45,830 nucleotides of DNA from Clostridiales bacterium (GTDB taxonomy: Bacteria > Bacillota > Clostridia > Christensenellales > CAG-138). This document shows positions 34,064 to 43,609 of the stretch, piece by piece. The DNA lies in NCBI GenBank assembly GCA_015056105.1, contig SVGX01000006.1, positions 1 to 45,830 on the forward strand, in the 5' to 3' direction. The notes beneath the pieces were generated by a model that searched no databases, was not told where the DNA came from, and saw only the letters and a list, made by a program, of their open reading frames with translations. Position numbers and translations under genes: made by a program. The first letter of the stretch is position 1. The number at the start of each line of letters is the position of its first letter.

Positions 34064-34603
34064 TTACTTACCGGTCTTACCAACCTTGCGGCGTACGGTC
34101 TCGTAATCATACTTGATGCCCTTGCCCTTGTAGGGTTCGGGTTCGCGCCACTTACGAATGTCCGCAGCCACCTGGCCGACAACCTGCTTGCTGATGCCCT
34201 TGACGATGATCTTGTTGGGGCCGGGAACCTCGAAGGAAACGCCCTCCGGAGGATCCACTTCAACAGGATGGGAATAGCCAAGGTTCAGAACCAGCTTGGT
34301 GCCCTGAAGCTGGGCACGGTAACCAACGCCGTTGATCTCAAGGGTCTTGGAGAAGCCCGTGGTAACGCCAACGACCATGTTGTTGATGAGGGAGCGGGTA
34401 AGGCCGTGAAGCGCGCGGTGCTCTTTCTGATCGCTGGGGCGCTTAACGGTCAGGACGCCGTTTTCCTCGGAGAGTTCCATAGCGGGAGAGATCTTCTCTG
34501 AAAGGGTGCCCTTGGGGCCCTTAACAGTTACGGTGTTCTCGTCACCGACCGTGATTGTCACTCCGCCGGGAATCGTGATCGGAAGTTTTCCGATTCGTGA
34601 CAT
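34064..34603 (-). CDS. rplF: 50S ribosomal protein L6
   Basis: Two-lobed protein near the factor-binding site. 179 residues: [32 protein letters not shown], and the C-terminal signature [20 protein letters not shown]. Normal length. It follows rpsH by 39 bases, the widest gap in this part of the block, but no promoter is evident there. Confidence 0.98.
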   Translation of the reverse strand: MSRIGKLPITIPGGVTITVGDENTVTVKGPKGTLSEKISPAMELSEENGVLTVKRPSDQKEHRALHGLTRSLINNMVVGVTTGFSKTLEINGVGYRAQLQGTKLVLNLGYSHPVEVDPPEGVSFEVPGPNKIIVKGISKQVVGQVAADIRKWREPEPYKGKGIKYDYETVRRKVGKTGK

Positions 34604-34642
34604 GTGTTACACCTCTTTCTTAAAATTGATATTGGTTTCGGT

Positions 34643-35044
34643 TTACCAAATGTATGCGAGCACTTCGCCGCCGACGCCAAGCTTGCGGGCTTCGCGGTCG
34701 GTCATCATGCCACGGGAAGTGGAGATGATGGCGATGCCGAGGCCGTTGAGCACCTTGGGGATCTGATCCTTGCGGGCATAAACGCGCAGGCCGGGCTTAC
34801 TGATGCGCTTGAGGCCGGTGATGACCTTCTGCTTGTTGGGGCCGTACTTGAGGTCGATGTGGATGAACTTGGCAACGCCATCTTCACGCATATCATAACC
34901 CTTGATGTAGCCTTCCTGAAGCAGGATCTCCGCGATCGCCTTCTTGACGGTGGACGCGGGGACGAGCACGTCGTTGTGCTTCGCGATGAGCGCATTGCGG
35001 ATACGAGTCAGCATATCAGCGATGGGATCGGTAATAACTGCCAT
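34643..35044 (-). CDS. rpsH: 30S ribosomal protein S8
   Basis: Central-domain assembly protein; in E. coli it represses the spc operon. 133 residues: [40 protein letters not shown] and the end [20 protein letters not shown]. The ATG is preceded by GGAGGAAAAT. Confidence 0.98.
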   Translation of the reverse strand: MAVITDPIADMLTRIRNALIAKHNDVLVPASTVKKAIAEILLQEGYIKGYDMREDGVAKFIHIDLKYGPNKQKVITGLKRISKPGLRVYARKDQIPKVLNGLGIAIISTSRGMMTDREARKLGVGGEVLAYIW

Positions 35045-35071
35045 TTTGATTTTCCTCCTTTCGCTATGCGC

Positions 35072-35257
35072 TTACCAGCTGGCCTTACGCACGCCGGGAA
35101 TCTCGCCCTTGTAAGCGAGTTCGCGGAAGCAGATGCGGCAGATGCCATACTTACGCAGTACAGAATGCGGACGGCCGCAGATACGGCAGCGGGTGTATTC
35201 ACGGGTGGAATACTTTGCAGGGCGGGCCTGCCTGATTTTCATACTGGTCTTTGCCAC
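35072..35257 (-). CDS. rpsN: 30S ribosomal protein S14, type Z (zinc)
   Basis: 61-residue short form with the zinc site [10 protein letters not shown] ... [10 protein letters not shown] and the invariant end [11 protein letters not shown]. The start codon is GTG, 8 bases after AGGAGG, giving [10 protein letters not shown]; an internal ATG at residue 6 would lose the normal N-terminus. This type is usual in Firmicutes and depends on zinc. Confidence 0.97.
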   Translation of the reverse strand: MAKTSMKIRQARPAKYSTREYTRCRICGRPHSVLRKYGICRICFRELAYKGEIPGVRKASW

Positions 35258-35271
35258 TGTAGCTTCCTCCT

Positions 35272-35892
35272 TTACGCCTGAACGAAGGGCATGCCCATGA
35301 GCTTGAGCAGCTCTTTGGCTTCTTCGTCGGTCTTGGCGGTGGTAACGAACACGATGTCCATACCGCGGGTCTTGTCGACGTCATCATAGTTGATCTCGGG
35401 GAAGATCAGCTGCTCTTTGAGACCCATGGCATAGTTGCCACGGCCGTCAAAGCTGGTGTCGGAGATGCCGCGGAAGTCGCGGACGCGGGGCAGCACGATG
35501 TTCATGAGCTTGTCGGCAAAGTAGTACATGCGATCGCCGCGGAGGGTGACCTTCGCACCGATGTTCATGCCTTCACGAACCTTGAAGTTCGCAACGGACT
35601 TCTTCGCCTTGGTCACGACGGCCTTCTGGCCGGCGATGATGCTGAGTTCTTCCAGCGCAGCTTCGATGCCCTTCGGGTTGTCCTTTTCGGAACCGAGACC
35701 CATGTTAAGGACGATCTTCTCAAGCTTGGGAACCTGCATGATGTTCTCATAGCCGAACTTTTCCTTGAGCTGACCAACGATCTCTTCGTTGTACTTCACC
35801 CTGAGGCGGGCGGCCTCGGTGAACGGCTTGGCTTCCGCTACATTCTTCTTTTTCTTGGCGGGCGCCTGGGAAGCGTTATCTTTCTTAGCCAC
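35272..35892 (-). CDS. rplE: 50S ribosomal protein L5 with N-terminal Lys-rich extension
   Basis: Carries 5S rRNA and contacts P-site tRNA. 206 residues against 179 in Bacillus. About 28 extra residues lead ([20 protein letters not shown]), then the normal start [40 protein letters not shown] and [20 protein letters not shown]. Start is GTG with GGAGGAAA 6 bases before it; starting later would leave the extension untranslated, but no internal start has a site. Confidence 0.97.
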   Translation of the reverse strand: MAKKDNASQAPAKKKKNVAEAKPFTEAARLRVKYNEEIVGQLKEKFGYENIMQVPKLEKIVLNMGLGSEKDNPKGIEAALEELSIIAGQKAVVTKAKKSVANFKVREGMNIGAKVTLRGDRMYYFADKLMNIVLPRVRDFRGISDTSFDGRGNYAMGLKEQLIFPEINYDDVDKTRGMDIVFVTTAKTDEEAKELLKLMGMPFVQA

Positions 35893-35913
35893 TTACGGTT
35901 TCCTCCTTCCGCC

Positions 35914-36258
35914 TCAGTCGATATCCTTGCCGCACTTCTTGCAGACGCGGATGTTCTTGGTCTTCTGCTTGCCATCCTTGGTGGTGACAACCTCTGCGCG
36001 GTGCGCAACGCGGGTGGCCTTGCCGCACTTGGGGCAAACGAGCATCACGTTGGAAGCATGGATGGTGCCTTCCTTCTCGATGCGGCCGCCGGCTTCGCCC
36101 TGCCTGCGGGGCTTCACGTGACGGATGATCATGTTGGCGTTCTGGACGATCACGCGCTCTTCCTGCGGGAAGGCGACCATGATCTTGCCCTTCTTGCCCT
36201 TATCCTTACCGGAGATGACGACTACGGTATCGTCCTTCTTAACGTTGAGCTTTTTCAT
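35914..36258 (-). CDS. rplX: 50S ribosomal protein L24
   Basis: Assembly initiator near the tunnel exit. 114 residues: KOW motif VVISGKDKGKKGKIMVAFPQ, IIRHVKPRRQGEAGGRIEKE, then CPKCGKATRV and a C-terminal CKKCGKDID. The two CxxC pairs could bind zinc. Separated from rplE by 21 bases. Confidence 0.98.
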   Translation of the reverse strand: MKKLNVKKDDTVVVISGKDKGKKGKIMVAFPQEERVIVQNANMIIRHVKPRRQGEAGGRIEKEGTIHASNVMLVCPKCGKATRVAHRAEVVTTKDGKQKTKNIRVCKKCGKDID

Positions 36259-36273
36259 TCTCTCGTTCCTCCA

Positions 36274-36642
36274 TTAGAGCACTTCGGGCGCAAGGGACAC
36301 GATCTTCATGTAGTCCTTAGCGCGAAGTTCGCGTGCAACGGGCCCAAAGATACGGGTGCCGCGGGGCTCTTTCTTGTCATTGATGATGACGGCGGCATTG
36401 TCATCGAAACGGATGCTGCTGCCATCGGGGCGCTGCGTAGCGGACACGGTGCGAACCACGACCGCCTTCACGACGTCCTTCTTCTTCACGGCGCCGCCGG
36501 GAGAAGCAGACTTCACAGAAGCGACGATCACGTCGCCGATGCTCGCGCTCTTGCGATACGAACCACCCAGCACGCGGATGCACATGATCTCTTTCGCGCC
36601 GCTGTTGTCCGCAACCTTCAATCTGGTCTGGGGCTGAATCAT
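36274..36642 (-). CDS. rplN: 50S ribosomal protein L14
   Basis: Interface protein forming bridges with the 30S subunit. 122 residues, standard: [20 protein letters not shown], the conserved RILGG-type loop [31 protein letters not shown] and [20 protein letters not shown]. Lies 15 bases before rplX. Confidence 0.99.
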   Translation of the reverse strand: MIQPQTRLKVADNSGAKEIMCIRVLGGSYRKSASIGDVIVASVKSASPGGAVKKKDVVKAVVVRTVSATQRPDGSSIRFDDNAAVIINDKKEPRGTRIFGPVARELRAKDYMKIVSLAPEVL

Positions 36643-36660
36643 TGCTTACTCCTTTCCGGC

Positions 36661-36921
36661 TTACTTCGCCTTCTCGACGATCTCAACGAGACGCCAGTGC
36701 TTATCCTTGCTCAGCGGGCGGGTCTCCATGATCTTCACGGTATCGCCGATGCCGCATTCGTTGTTCTCATCGTGAACCTTGAACTTCACGGTGCGGTTGA
36801 CCATCTTGCCGTAGAGGGGATGGCGAACCTTGGTCTTGATGGCAACAACGATCGTCTTATCCATCTTATCGCTTACGACTACGCCGGTGCGGGTCTTGCG
36901 GTTACCTCTTACTTGTTCCAT
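36661..36921 (-). CDS. rpsQ: 30S ribosomal protein S17
   Basis: Primary 16S binder with an OB fold. 86 residues from [20 protein letters not shown], then [20 protein letters not shown] and [22 protein letters not shown] six codons upstream overlaps the AAAGGAG site and is not the start; the ATG at 36921 is correctly spaced. Confidence 0.98.
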   Translation of the reverse strand: MEQVRGNRKTRTGVVVSDKMDKTIVVAIKTKVRHPLYGKMVNRTVKFKVHDENNECGIGDTVKIMETRPLSKDKHWRLVEIVEKAK

Positions 36922-36942
36922 TGGTATTTCTCCTTTCACCCG

Positions 36943-37143
36943 TTACTCGGCTGCCTTGAGCTCGCGCTCGCAAAGGAGCGTCTTAACCCGGGCAACGTCC
37001 TTCTTGCACTCACGGATCCGCTGGGTGTTGGCCAACTGACCGGTAGCCTGCTGGAAACGGAGGTTGAACAGCTCTTCCTTGAGCGCCTTCTCCTTGGCAA
37101 CGAGCTCTTCGGTGGAAAGTTTCCTCAATTCATTAGCCTTCAT
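36943..37143 (-). CDS. rpmC: 50S ribosomal protein L29
   Basis: 66-residue two-helix protein at the tunnel exit, near the SRP and trigger-factor docking site. [20 protein letters not shown] and [20 protein letters not shown] are the conserved helices. It overlaps rplP by 11 bases, its ATG lying inside that gene. Confidence 0.98.
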   Translation of the reverse strand: MKANELRKLSTEELVAKEKALKEELFNLRFQQATGQLANTQRIRECKKDVARVKTLLCERELKAAE

Positions 37144-37564
37144 TGCTCTCGCCTCCTACTTCTTTCTTGGCGATCTTACACTTGAGGGGCAGCTTGTGCA
37201 TGGCAAGCCTGAGCGCCTCACGCGCGACCGACTCATCAACGCCGGCGATCTCGAACATCACACGGCCGGGCTTCACGACGGCTACCCAATATTCCGGAGA
37301 ACCTTTACCGGAACCCATTCGGGTCTCGGCGGGCTTTTCGGTAACGGGCTTGTCGGGGAAGATCTTGATCCAAACCTTACCGCCGCGCTTGATGTAACGG
37401 GTCATCGCGATACGGGCGGCTTCGATCTGGTTGCTGGTGACCCATGCGGGTTCGGTTGCTACGAGGCCAAATTCACCGTAGGTGATGGTGTTGCCGCGCA
37501 TAGCCTTACCGGTCATACGACCGCGGTGTACCCTGCGGCGCTTTACTCTCTTAGGCATCAACAT
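37133..37564 (-). CDS. rplP: 50S ribosomal protein L16
   Basis: Positions tRNA at the A site of the large subunit. 143 residues with the canonical [20 protein letters not shown], then [40 protein letters not shown] and [23 protein letters not shown] at 37564 has GGAGGG 9 bases upstream; the second ATG (codon 3) is farther away. Confidence 0.98.
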   Translation of the reverse strand: MLMPKRVKRRRVHRGRMTGKAMRGNTITYGEFGLVATEPAWVTSNQIEAARIAMTRYIKRGGKVWIKIFPDKPVTEKPAETRMGSGKGSPEYWVAVVKPGRVMFEIAGVDESVAREALRLAMHKLPLKCKIAKKEVGGESNEG

Positions 37565-37579
37565 GGTTCATTGCCCTCC

Positions 37580-38224
37580 TTACGCTTTCTTCTGTCGGTT
37601 GAGCACTTCGCCCTTGTAGATCCACACCTTGATGCCGATGCGGCCATAGGTGGTGTGCGCCTCGGCAAAGCCGTATTCGATGTCGGCGCGCATGGTCTGC
37701 AGGGGGATGGAGCCCTCGTGATAGCCTTCGGTGCGGGCGATTTCCGCGCCGCCCAGACGGCCGGAGCACATCAGCTTGATGCCCTTCGCGCCGGACTTCA
37801 TGGCACGGCCCATGGCCTGCTTCATGGCGCGGCGGAAGGAGATGCGCTTCTCAAGCTGTGCTGCGATGCTTTCAGCGACGAGCTGTGCGTTGGCATCAGG
37901 GTTCTTGACTTCCATGATGTTCACGCTGACGGGCTTGCCGATGAGCGCGGTAACGTCGGCCTTGATGGCGTCTACGCCAACGCCGCCCTTACCGATGAGC
38001 ACGCCAGGGCGCGCAGTGTGGATGCTGACGGTGACCTTGCCGGCAGCGCGCTCGATGTCGATCTTGCTGACGCCTGCGGCATAGTGGGCCTTCTTCAGGT
38101 GCTTCCTGATCTTGTCGTCCTCGATCAGGTAGTTGGAGAATTCCTTCTTGTTGGCATACCAGCGGGTGTTCCAATCGCGGATAACGCCTACGCGGAAGCC
38201 ATTCGGATTAACTTTCTGTCCCAT
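37580..38224 (-). CDS. rpsC: 30S ribosomal protein S3
   Basis: Forms the mRNA entry gate with S4 and S5. 214 residues: [20 protein letters not shown], a KH domain with [17 protein letters not shown] (GxxG loop), and the C-terminal [20 protein letters not shown] with [17 protein letters not shown]. Slightly short of the longer C-terminal tails in some relatives. Eleven bases after rplV. Confidence 0.98.
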   Translation of the reverse strand: MGQKVNPNGFRVGVIRDWNTRWYANKKEFSNYLIEDDKIRKHLKKAHYAAGVSKIDIERAAGKVTVSIHTARPGVLIGKGGVGVDAIKADVTALIGKPVSVNIMEVKNPDANAQLVAESIAAQLEKRISFRRAMKQAMGRAMKSGAKGIKLMCSGRLGGAEIARTEGYHEGSIPLQTMRADIEYGFAEAHTTYGRIGIKVWIYKGEVLNRQKKA

Positions 38225-38235
38225 TCTTTACCTCC

Positions 38236-38622
38236 TTACTTCACCTGATCCAGGATGATGGTGATGTGGCTCGTACGCTTGCGGATGCGGGTAGCACGGC
38301 CCTGCGCACGGGGACGGAAACGCTTGAGCGTGGGGCCCTGGTTTGCGAAAACCTCAGCCACGTAAAGCGTGTCGGCGGAAAGATCAAGGTTGTTTTCCGC
38401 GTTGGCAACGGCGCTGTTGAGGAGCTTGAGAACCGGCTCGCTCGCAGCCTTGGGGGTGTACATCAGGATAGCCTGAGCTTCCTTTACGCTCTTGCCGCGG
38501 ATGAGGTCGATGACGACCTTGACCTTGCGGGAAGAGATGCGGATATAACGGGCGATCGCATGGGGACGCTTTTCGGCGTTAGCCTTGCGCGCTGCGCTCT
38601 TTTCTCTGGACCTAGTAGCCAT
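38236..38622 (-). CDS. rplV: 50S ribosomal protein L22
   Basis: Its beta-hairpin lines the peptide exit tunnel. 128 residues: [40 protein letters not shown] and [20 protein letters not shown]; the hairpin sequence looks ordinary, with no macrolide-type insertion. A basic leader ([20 protein letters not shown]) of about 20 residues is extra compared with Bacillus. Confidence 0.98.
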   Translation of the reverse strand: MATRSREKSAARKANAEKRPHAIARYIRISSRKVKVVIDLIRGKSVKEAQAILMYTPKAASEPVLKLLNSAVANAENNLDLSADTLYVAEVFANQGPTLKRFRPRAQGRATRIRKRTSHITIILDQVK

Positions 38623-38639
38623 GATTCGCTTCCTCCTTC

Positions 38640-38921
38640 TTATCTGCCGCCAGAGGACTTCTCGGAGCCCCTGTGGCCGCGGAATGTACGGGTGGGCGCG
38701 AACTCACCCAGCTTGTGGCCGACCATTTCCTCGGTAACGTATACCGGGACATGCTTCTTGCCATCGTGTACGGCGATGGTGTGACCAACCATGTCGGGGA
38801 AAATGGTGGATGCGCGGCTCCAAGTCTTTACGACTGCCTTTTTGCCGCTTTCGTTCATATCCTGGATGCGCTTGAGCAAGCGCTCCTGAACAAAAGGTCC
38901 TTTCTTGATTGACCTGCTCAT
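38640..38921 (-). CDS. rpsS: 30S ribosomal protein S19
   Basis: Head protein paired with S13. 93 residues: [40 protein letters not shown] and [20 protein letters not shown], the last being the family signature. AAAGGAG precedes the ATG. Confidence 0.98.
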   Translation of the reverse strand: MSRSIKKGPFVQERLLKRIQDMNESGKKAVVKTWSRASTIFPDMVGHTIAVHDGKKHVPVYVTEEMVGHKLGEFAPTRTFRGHRGSEKSSGGR

Positions 38922-38941
38922 TGATTGACTCCTTTCGCCTC

Positions 38942-39775
38942 TTATTTGCCGTTCCTGCGGCGCACGATGAACTTATCGTTGACGTTCTTGGTCTTACGGG
39001 TCTTGTAACCGAGAGCGGGCTTGCCCCACGGGGTTACAGGGCCGGGACGACCGATGGGGCTCTTGCCCTCACCGCCGCCGTGCGGGTGGTCACAGGGGTT
39101 CATGACGCTGCCGCGAACGGTGGGACGGAAGCCCTTGTGGCGGGTACGGCCGGCCTTACCGAGAACGATGTTGGCGTGGTCGACATTGCCGACCTGGCCG
39201 ATGGTCGCACGGGCGTTCATGGGAACGAGGCGGACCTCACCGCTGGGGAGACGGACCTGCGCATAAGCGCCTTCCTTTGCCATCAGCTGGGCGGCGTTGC
39301 CCGCGCTGCGGACAAGCTGCGCGCCGCGGCCGGGGCGGAGCTCGATGCAGTGGATCATGGTGCCCACGGGGATCTGGCGGACTTCCATGGCGTTGCCGAC
39401 CTTGATGTCAGCGCCTTCGCCGGAAAGAAGCTCATCGCCGACCTTCAGGCCGAGGGGAGCGATGATGTAGCGCTTTTCGCCGTCCGCATAGTGGAGAAGG
39501 GCGATGTTCGCGCTGCGGTTGGGATCGTATTCGATCGTGGCGACCTTTGCGGGAACGCCATCCTTATTGCGCTTGAAGTCGATAACGCGATACTTGCGCC
39601 TTGCGCCGCCGCCGCGATGACGGACGGTGATGCGGCCCTGGTTGTTGCGGCCGCCGCTGGAGCGAAGATCCTCAAGCAGGGACTTCTCCGGCGTCTTGCA
39701 GGTGATCTCCTCGTAAGCGGAGACGGTCATGAAACGCTGGCCGGGAGTCGTGGGTTTGATAGTTCTGATTGCCAT
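38942..39775 (-). CDS. rplB: 50S ribosomal protein L2
   Basis: Essential for subunit joining and for the peptidyl transferase centre. 277 residues: [40 protein letters not shown], and the signature [20 protein letters not shown] with its conserved histidines. Twelve bases after rplW, with AGGAGG. Confidence 0.99.
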   Translation of the reverse strand: MAIRTIKPTTPGQRFMTVSAYEEITCKTPEKSLLEDLRSSGGRNNQGRITVRHRGGGARRKYRVIDFKRNKDGVPAKVATIEYDPNRSANIALLHYADGEKRYIIAPLGLKVGDELLSGEGADIKVGNAMEVRQIPVGTMIHCIELRPGRGAQLVRSAGNAAQLMAKEGAYAQVRLPSGEVRLVPMNARATIGQVGNVDHANIVLGKAGRTRHKGFRPTVRGSVMNPCDHPHGGGEGKSPIGRPGPVTPWGKPALGYKTRKTKNVNDKFIVRRRNGK

Positions 39776-39787
39776 GGTTGAGCCTCC

Positions 39788-40084
39788 TTACTGCGCGATG
39801 CTGTCGAAGAACTCGATGCCCTTGGAGTCCTTCTTAAGCTTCACATAGGCCTTCTTGGTGGAAGGACGACGGCCGACATCGAGGCCGCGGCGCTTCATCT
39901 TACCAAGGTTGTTGATGGTGTGAACGCTTTCGACCTTAACGCCGAAAACCGCTTCAACAGCCTGCTTGATCTCGGTCTTGTTGGCCTTCTTCGCAACGAT
40001 GAAGGTGTAGACCTTATCGGCGAGCTGGTCATAGCTCTTCTCGGTGAGAACGGGCTTTACGATAACATCATGGGGCGTCTTCAT
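39788..40084 (-). CDS. rplW: 50S ribosomal protein L23
   Basis: Tunnel-exit protein that docks trigger factor and SRP. 98 residues: TPHDVIVKPVLTEKSYDQLA, KANKTEIKQAVEAVFGVKVE and RRGLDVGRRPSTKKAYVKLK. The conserved Glu of VFGVKVE is at the docking site. Its ATG shares one base with the rplD stop (TAATG). Confidence 0.98.
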   Translation of the reverse strand: MKTPHDVIVKPVLTEKSYDQLADKVYTFIVAKKANKTEIKQAVEAVFGVKVESVHTINNLGKMKRRGLDVGRRPSTKKAYVKLKKDSKGIEFFDSIAQ

Positions 40085-40704
40085 TATACGTACACCTCCT
40101 CGATCTTGGCGACCGCATCCTTGGTGAGGATCAGCGTGTCGTACTTGAGAATCTCATAAACGTTCAGGGTGCCGACCAGAGTGGTCTTCACGCCGGGGAT
40201 GTTGGAAGCGGCGCGCTCTACGATCTCATCCTTCTCGGGGAGGACGATGAGGGCCTTCTTCACGCTCATGGCGTTGAGGACCTTGACCATTTCCTTGGTC
40301 TTGGCGGCGGGGATATCCAGCGCCTCATAAACGATGATCTCGTTATCGTTTACCTTGGAGGTAAGGGCGCTCTTCATTGCAAGGCGCTTTACCTTCTTGT
40401 TCACGCTCATGCGGTAGTCACGGGGCTTGGGGGCAAACACGACGCCGCCGTGGGTGAAGATAGGCGCGCGGTTGCTGCTGTGACGGGCGCGGCCGGTGCC
40501 CTTCTGGCGGTAGATCTTGATGCCGCCGCCGCGCACTTCGGCGCGGGTGAGGGCGCTCTGGGTGCCCTGGCGCTGGTTGGCGAGGTAAGCCTTCACGACC
40601 GTGTGCAGCGCGGATTCGTTGACTTCTACGCCGAAGATGCTCTCTTTGAGCTCGAGCTCGCCGGTCTTCTGCCCGGCGATGTTGTACAATGCTACGTTAG
40701 GCAT
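40084..40704 (-). CDS. rplD: 50S ribosomal protein L4
   Basis: Lines the tunnel through its extended loop and represses the S10 operon in E. coli. 206 residues: [40 protein letters not shown] (loop), [20 protein letters not shown], then an alpha/beta fold ending [13 protein letters not shown]. 26 bases after rplC with AAAGGAG. Confidence 0.98.
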   Translation of the reverse strand: MPNVALYNIAGQKTGELELKESIFGVEVNESALHTVVKAYLANQRQGTQSALTRAEVRGGGIKIYRQKGTGRARHSSNRAPIFTHGGVVFAPKPRDYRMSVNKKVKRLAMKSALTSKVNDNEIIVYEALDIPAAKTKEMVKVLNAMSVKKALIVLPEKDEIVERAASNIPGVKTTLVGTLNVYEILKYDTLILTKDAVAKIEEVYV

Positions 40705-40730
40705 GTTTTATCTCCTTTCGCTCGCGGCTG

Positions 40731-41357
40731 TTACTTCACGGTTTCCTTGACAATGAGGAGACCGCCCTTGGCGCCGGGAAGCGCGCCCTTGATGAGGAGC
40801 AGGTTGCGCTCGGCGTCAACGCGCACGACTTCAAGGTTCTGAACCGTTACGCGCTCATGGCCCATGTGGCCGGGCAGGTGCTTGGTCTTGAAAACCTCGC
40901 CGGGATAGGTGCAGGCGCCCATGGAGCCGGCAACGCGGTAGGAATGGGAACCGTGAGTCTTGCGGCCGCGGCCCTGATTCCAGCGCTTGATGTTGCCCTC
41001 AAAGCCTTTGCCCTTGCTGGTGCCGGTGACGTCAACCTTGTCGCCGTTGGCGAAAACATCAGCGGAAATGACCTGGCCGACCTCGTAGGACGCGGTATCA
41101 TCGAACTTGAATTCGCGAACGAAACGGTGAGCGCCCACGCCGGCCTTCTTCAGGTGGCCGAGTTCGGGCTTGGTGAGAAGCTTTTCACGAACGGGCTTGA
41201 ACGCAACCTGGATGGCTTCGTAGCCGTCATGCTCGCTGGTCTTCTTCTGAACGACGGGGCAGGGACCTGCAAGAACTACGGTGACGGGGATCATGGTGCC
41301 GTCCTCGCGGAACATCTGGGTCATACCGACCTTGGTACCCAAAATCGCTTTCTTCAT
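40731..41357 (-). CDS. rplC: 50S ribosomal protein L3
   Basis: Early assembly protein whose loop reaches the peptidyl transferase centre. 208 residues from [20 protein letters not shown]; the tip is [20 protein letters not shown] and the end [15 protein letters not shown]. The ATG at 41357 has GGAGG 8 bases before it; an in-frame start 24 bases upstream is inside the rpsJ end and has no site. Confidence 0.98.
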   Translation of the reverse strand: MKKAILGTKVGMTQMFREDGTMIPVTVVLAGPCPVVQKKTSEHDGYEAIQVAFKPVREKLLTKPELGHLKKAGVGAHRFVREFKFDDTASYEVGQVISADVFANGDKVDVTGTSKGKGFEGNIKRWNQGRGRKTHGSHSYRVAGSMGACTYPGEVFKTKHLPGHMGHERVTVQNLEVVRVDAERNLLLIKGALPGAKGGLLIVKETVK

Positions 41358-41377
41358 CTTGATACACCTCCGATTGC

Positions 41378-41686
41378 TCAAAGCTTGATCTCGATGTCGA
41401 CACCGGCGGGAAGATCGAGCTTCATCAGCGCGTCCACGGTCTTCGCGGAGGGCTGGAGAATGTCGATCAGACGCTTATGGGTACGCATCTCGAACTGCTC
41501 TCTGCTGTCTTTGTACTTATGGGGCGAGCGGAGAATGGTAACGATTTCTTTCTCCGTCGGAAGGGGAATGGGGCCGCTGACGCGCGCGCCCGTCCGCTTG
41601 GCCGTGTCAACGATCTTCTCGGCACTCTGGTCGATCAGGTTGTGCTCGTAGGCCTTGAGTTTGATGCGGATCTTCTGATTTGCCAT
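41378..41686 (-). CDS. rpsJ: 30S ribosomal protein S10 (NusE)
   Basis: Head protein and partner of NusB in antitermination. 102 residues from [40 protein letters not shown] and [20 protein letters not shown] are the conserved core. A longer open frame reaches 42028 but it is leader sequence; AAGGAGGAAAG lies before the ATG at 41686. First gene of the 32-gene block. Neither fus/tuf nor any other str-operon gene lies upstream. Confidence 0.98.
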   Translation of the reverse strand: MANQKIRIKLKAYEHNLIDQSAEKIVDTAKRTGARVSGPIPLPTEKEIVTILRSPHKYKDSREQFEMRTHKRLIDILQPSAKTVDALMKLDLPAGVDIEIKL

Positions 41687-41896
41687 ATTATTTCTTTCCT
41701 CCTTTTTGTATCGGGCAGTACACGCAGCCGTGTGTTTCATGTTGAAAACACTTAGGCCGGGCGCACTAACGCCCGTTGCCCGTATCGTGGGCACCTCGCG
41801 GAAATTACCCGGATGGCAGAACCGGCAACCTCCCGCAAAGGCATTTACCGTTCTTATTGCACGCAAAACACACAGGAGTTTTCGCGCAACGGTCAT
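41687..41896 (-). promoter_or_regulatory. rpsJ leader with hairpins
   Basis: About 200 bases of untranslated leader on the minus strand. Small hairpins: 41758-41775 (CGGGC/GCCCG), 41732-41751 (GTGTTT/AAACAC), and a CCGG/CCGG arm near 41795-41815. It might bind a ribosomal protein, but it matches no leader I can name, and there is no terminator in it. Confidence 0.4.
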
Positions 41897-41925
41897 ATGA
41901 TACAGCATTCCATTAGGAAATGCAA
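41897..41925 (-). promoter_or_regulatory. rpsJ promoter P2 (proximal)
   Basis: Minus strand TTGCAT (41920-41925), 17 bases, TATCAT (41897-41902). Confidence 0.6.
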
Positions 41926-41999
41926 GCCTTTTTTTGATATTTTCCCGACTTTTTTCAAAAAAACTTTTGAAGCACACTTTGCCGGGTGTTTCATTGCAT

Positions 42000-42028
42000 A
42001 TTTTAGCCCTTCTCCCCTGCTTATGCAA
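42000..42028 (-). promoter_or_regulatory. rpsJ promoter P1 (distal)
   Basis: Minus strand TTGCAT (42023-42028), 17 bases, TAAAAT (42000-42005), 103 bases upstream of P2 and with the same -35 hexamer. A third TTGCAT lies at 42035-42040. The rest of 41903-42214 is AT-rich with no gene; one AAAAAAGGAGGGGG tract near 42132-42145 is not followed by a usable frame. Confidence 0.6.
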
Positions 42029-42214
42029 CCGTTTTATGCAAAAACCGTCTTTTGCTCAAAGCTCCGTTTATGGATGTAAAAGCGCTGTGTATTCCCTTTT
42101 CCGGAGCGTCCGAAAGGGTATTGCCCCCTCCTTTTTTGCAGCATGCGGAAGGTTTCTTCATATAATAAAACAGCTTTTGCCGCACCTTTTCACACTTCGC
42201 TCCTCACGCTTCAA

Positions 42215-42240
42215 TAAAAAAGGGCTCCCCGCAGGGAGCC
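42215..42240 (-). terminator. Terminator after the ABC importer operon
   Basis: Minus strand GGCTCCC, loop TGCG, GGGAGCC, C, then TTTTTT, 17 bases after the ATPase stop. Confidence 0.92.
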
Positions 42241-42257
42241 TGTTTCATTATTACACA

Positions 42258-42818
42258 TTACAGTATCACTTCTTTCGTCATTCCCAGCAGCTCCGCTTCC
42301 GCCCGGTCATGGGTGGCGATTACGATCAGGGGAAAGCTACCCTTCACCCGTTCGATGATACGCAGGCGCAAAGCTTCATCAAGTCCCTTGAATGGCTCAT
42401 CGAGCAAAAGGATATCGCCGCCGAAGTTGAGCGCCCTGGCAAGGGCCACCCGCCGCTGCATGCCGCCGGAAAGTTCCCGGGGCAGCTTATCCGTTTCCGC
42501 CACCAGTTCCATCGATGCAAGAAGTTCTTTCGCCTGTACCTCGCTGCTATCCTTCACGATCGCCACGTTTTCAAGGGCAGTGCGCCATGGGAGCAGCCTA
42601 TCCTCCTGAAACACCACGGATACCCGTTTGTCCGTAAGGCCGCTGATCTCCCCTGCCTTTGGCTCGATACGCCCCGACAGCAGCCGCAGCAAAGTGGTCT
42701 TTCCCCTTCCCGAAGGCCCGAAGATACCCACCACCCCTGTATCGGGCAGCGTGAGGGTCAGATCCTTCACGGGAGTCTTTTCTCCGTAGGAACAAGTGAT
42801 GTTTTCAAGCCTGATCAT
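42258..42818 (-). CDS. ABC transporter ATP-binding protein, SsuB/TauB-like, short form
   Basis: 186 residues, shorter than the usual 240-260 because the C-terminal part after the H-loop is missing. Walker A GPSGRGKTT (near 34), Q-loop VVFQEDRLLPWRTALENVAI, signature LSGGMQRRVALARALN, Walker B ILLLDEPFKGLD and H-loop VIATHDRAEA are all intact, so it should hydrolyse ATP. LLPWRTALENV is typical of nitrate/sulfonate/taurine-type importers. Its ATG overlaps the permease stop (ATGA). Substrate unknown. Confidence 0.9.
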   Translation of the reverse strand: MIRLENITCSYGEKTPVKDLTLTLPDTGVVGIFGPSGRGKTTLLRLLSGRIEPKAGEISGLTDKRVSVVFQEDRLLPWRTALENVAIVKDSSEVQAKELLASMELVAETDKLPRELSGGMQRRVALARALNFGGDILLLDEPFKGLDEALRLRIIERVKGSFPLIVIATHDRAEAELLGMTKEVIL

Positions 42819-43546
42819 TTGCGGATCCTCCCCATGGCGTAAACGAGCAGCTTTTCAAGGGCCATGCTCAATATGACCACCGCAGCCGTCCAGGCAAACA
42901 GCGCTTCCGTTTCGAGGTACAGCTTTGTTTCATAGACATACTTGCCGATAGAAAAGGCAGGCCGCGCAATAACCTCCGCCGCCACGCCGCTTTTCCATGC
43001 AAAGCCGAAGCCTGTGGTGCAGGCAGCAAGATACTGTGGCAGCAGTGCAGGCAGATAGATATGTTTGAGCTTCTTCTTCCTTGAAAGGCCAAATACCTCC
43101 GCCATTTCGATGAGCTGCCCGTCAACGGCAAGGATGCCTTCCCTGACGTTCGCCCAGGCGATGGGCGTTACCATCAGAAACGCGATAAACACCGGCGTCA
43201 GATTCGTTGTCAGCCACAGCAAAACTAATATAATGAAGGAAGTCACCGGTGTAGCCTTGATGATGCCCCGGATGGGCGCAAGGAACAGGTTGGCGGTTTT
43301 CGATACCGCCGTCAGAATGCCGAGGGCCGTGCCTGCCGCCATACCGAGGAGGAACCCCGCAGCAACGCGCAGCAGCGTCATTCCGGCGGTCTGCCAGAAC
43401 AGTGCCGTTCCGCCAAGGGCAAGAAGCGCCTTTGCCGTTTCCACCGGCGAGGGCAGCAGCACCGTGCTGCCTGCCAGCATGGCCGCAAGCTGCCAGATAA
43501 TCAGCCAGAATGCCGCCACAGCCAAAGTTTTCAGCGCTTTTTTCAC
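42815..43546 (-). CDS. ABC transporter permease, SsuC/TauC-like
   Basis: About 243 residues from a GTG (VKKALKTLAVAAFWLIIWQL) preceded by GAAAGGGGG; a longer frame from 43603 would run through the upstream hairpin and is rejected. Six hydrophobic segments. The ABC-coupling EAA loop is QLIEMAEVFGLSRKKKLKHI, followed by YLPALLPQYLAACTTGFGFA, and the domain resembles binding-protein-dependent permeases of the nitrate/sulfonate/hydroxymethylpyrimidine group. Third gene of the operon, after the binding protein. Confidence 0.9.
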   Translation of the reverse strand: MKKALKTLAVAAFWLIIWQLAAMLAGSTVLLPSPVETAKALLALGGTALFWQTAGMTLLRVAAGFLLGMAAGTALGILTAVSKTANLFLAPIRGIIKATPVTSFIILVLLWLTTNLTPVFIAFLMVTPIAWANVREGILAVDGQLIEMAEVFGLSRKKKLKHIYLPALLPQYLAACTTGFGFAWKSGVAAEVIARPAFSIGKYVYETKLYLETEALFAWTAAVVILSMALEKLLVYAMGRIRK

Positions 43547-43568
43547 CTGTTTTCCCCCTTTCCCTTTT

Positions 43569-43595
43569 GAAAAACGGGGCGGCAATGCCGCCCCG
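43569..43595 (-). terminator. REP-like hairpin between binding-protein and permease genes, likely attenuator
   Basis: Minus strand CGGGGCGGC, ATT, GCCGCCCCG, then TTTTTC. A 9-bp GC stem with a T tract in the middle of an operon should reduce transcription of the permease and ATPase relative to the binding protein. The stem resembles the REP core with CC/GG removed. Confidence 0.82.
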
Positions 43596-43609
43596 ACAAT
43601 CATCCGTTC

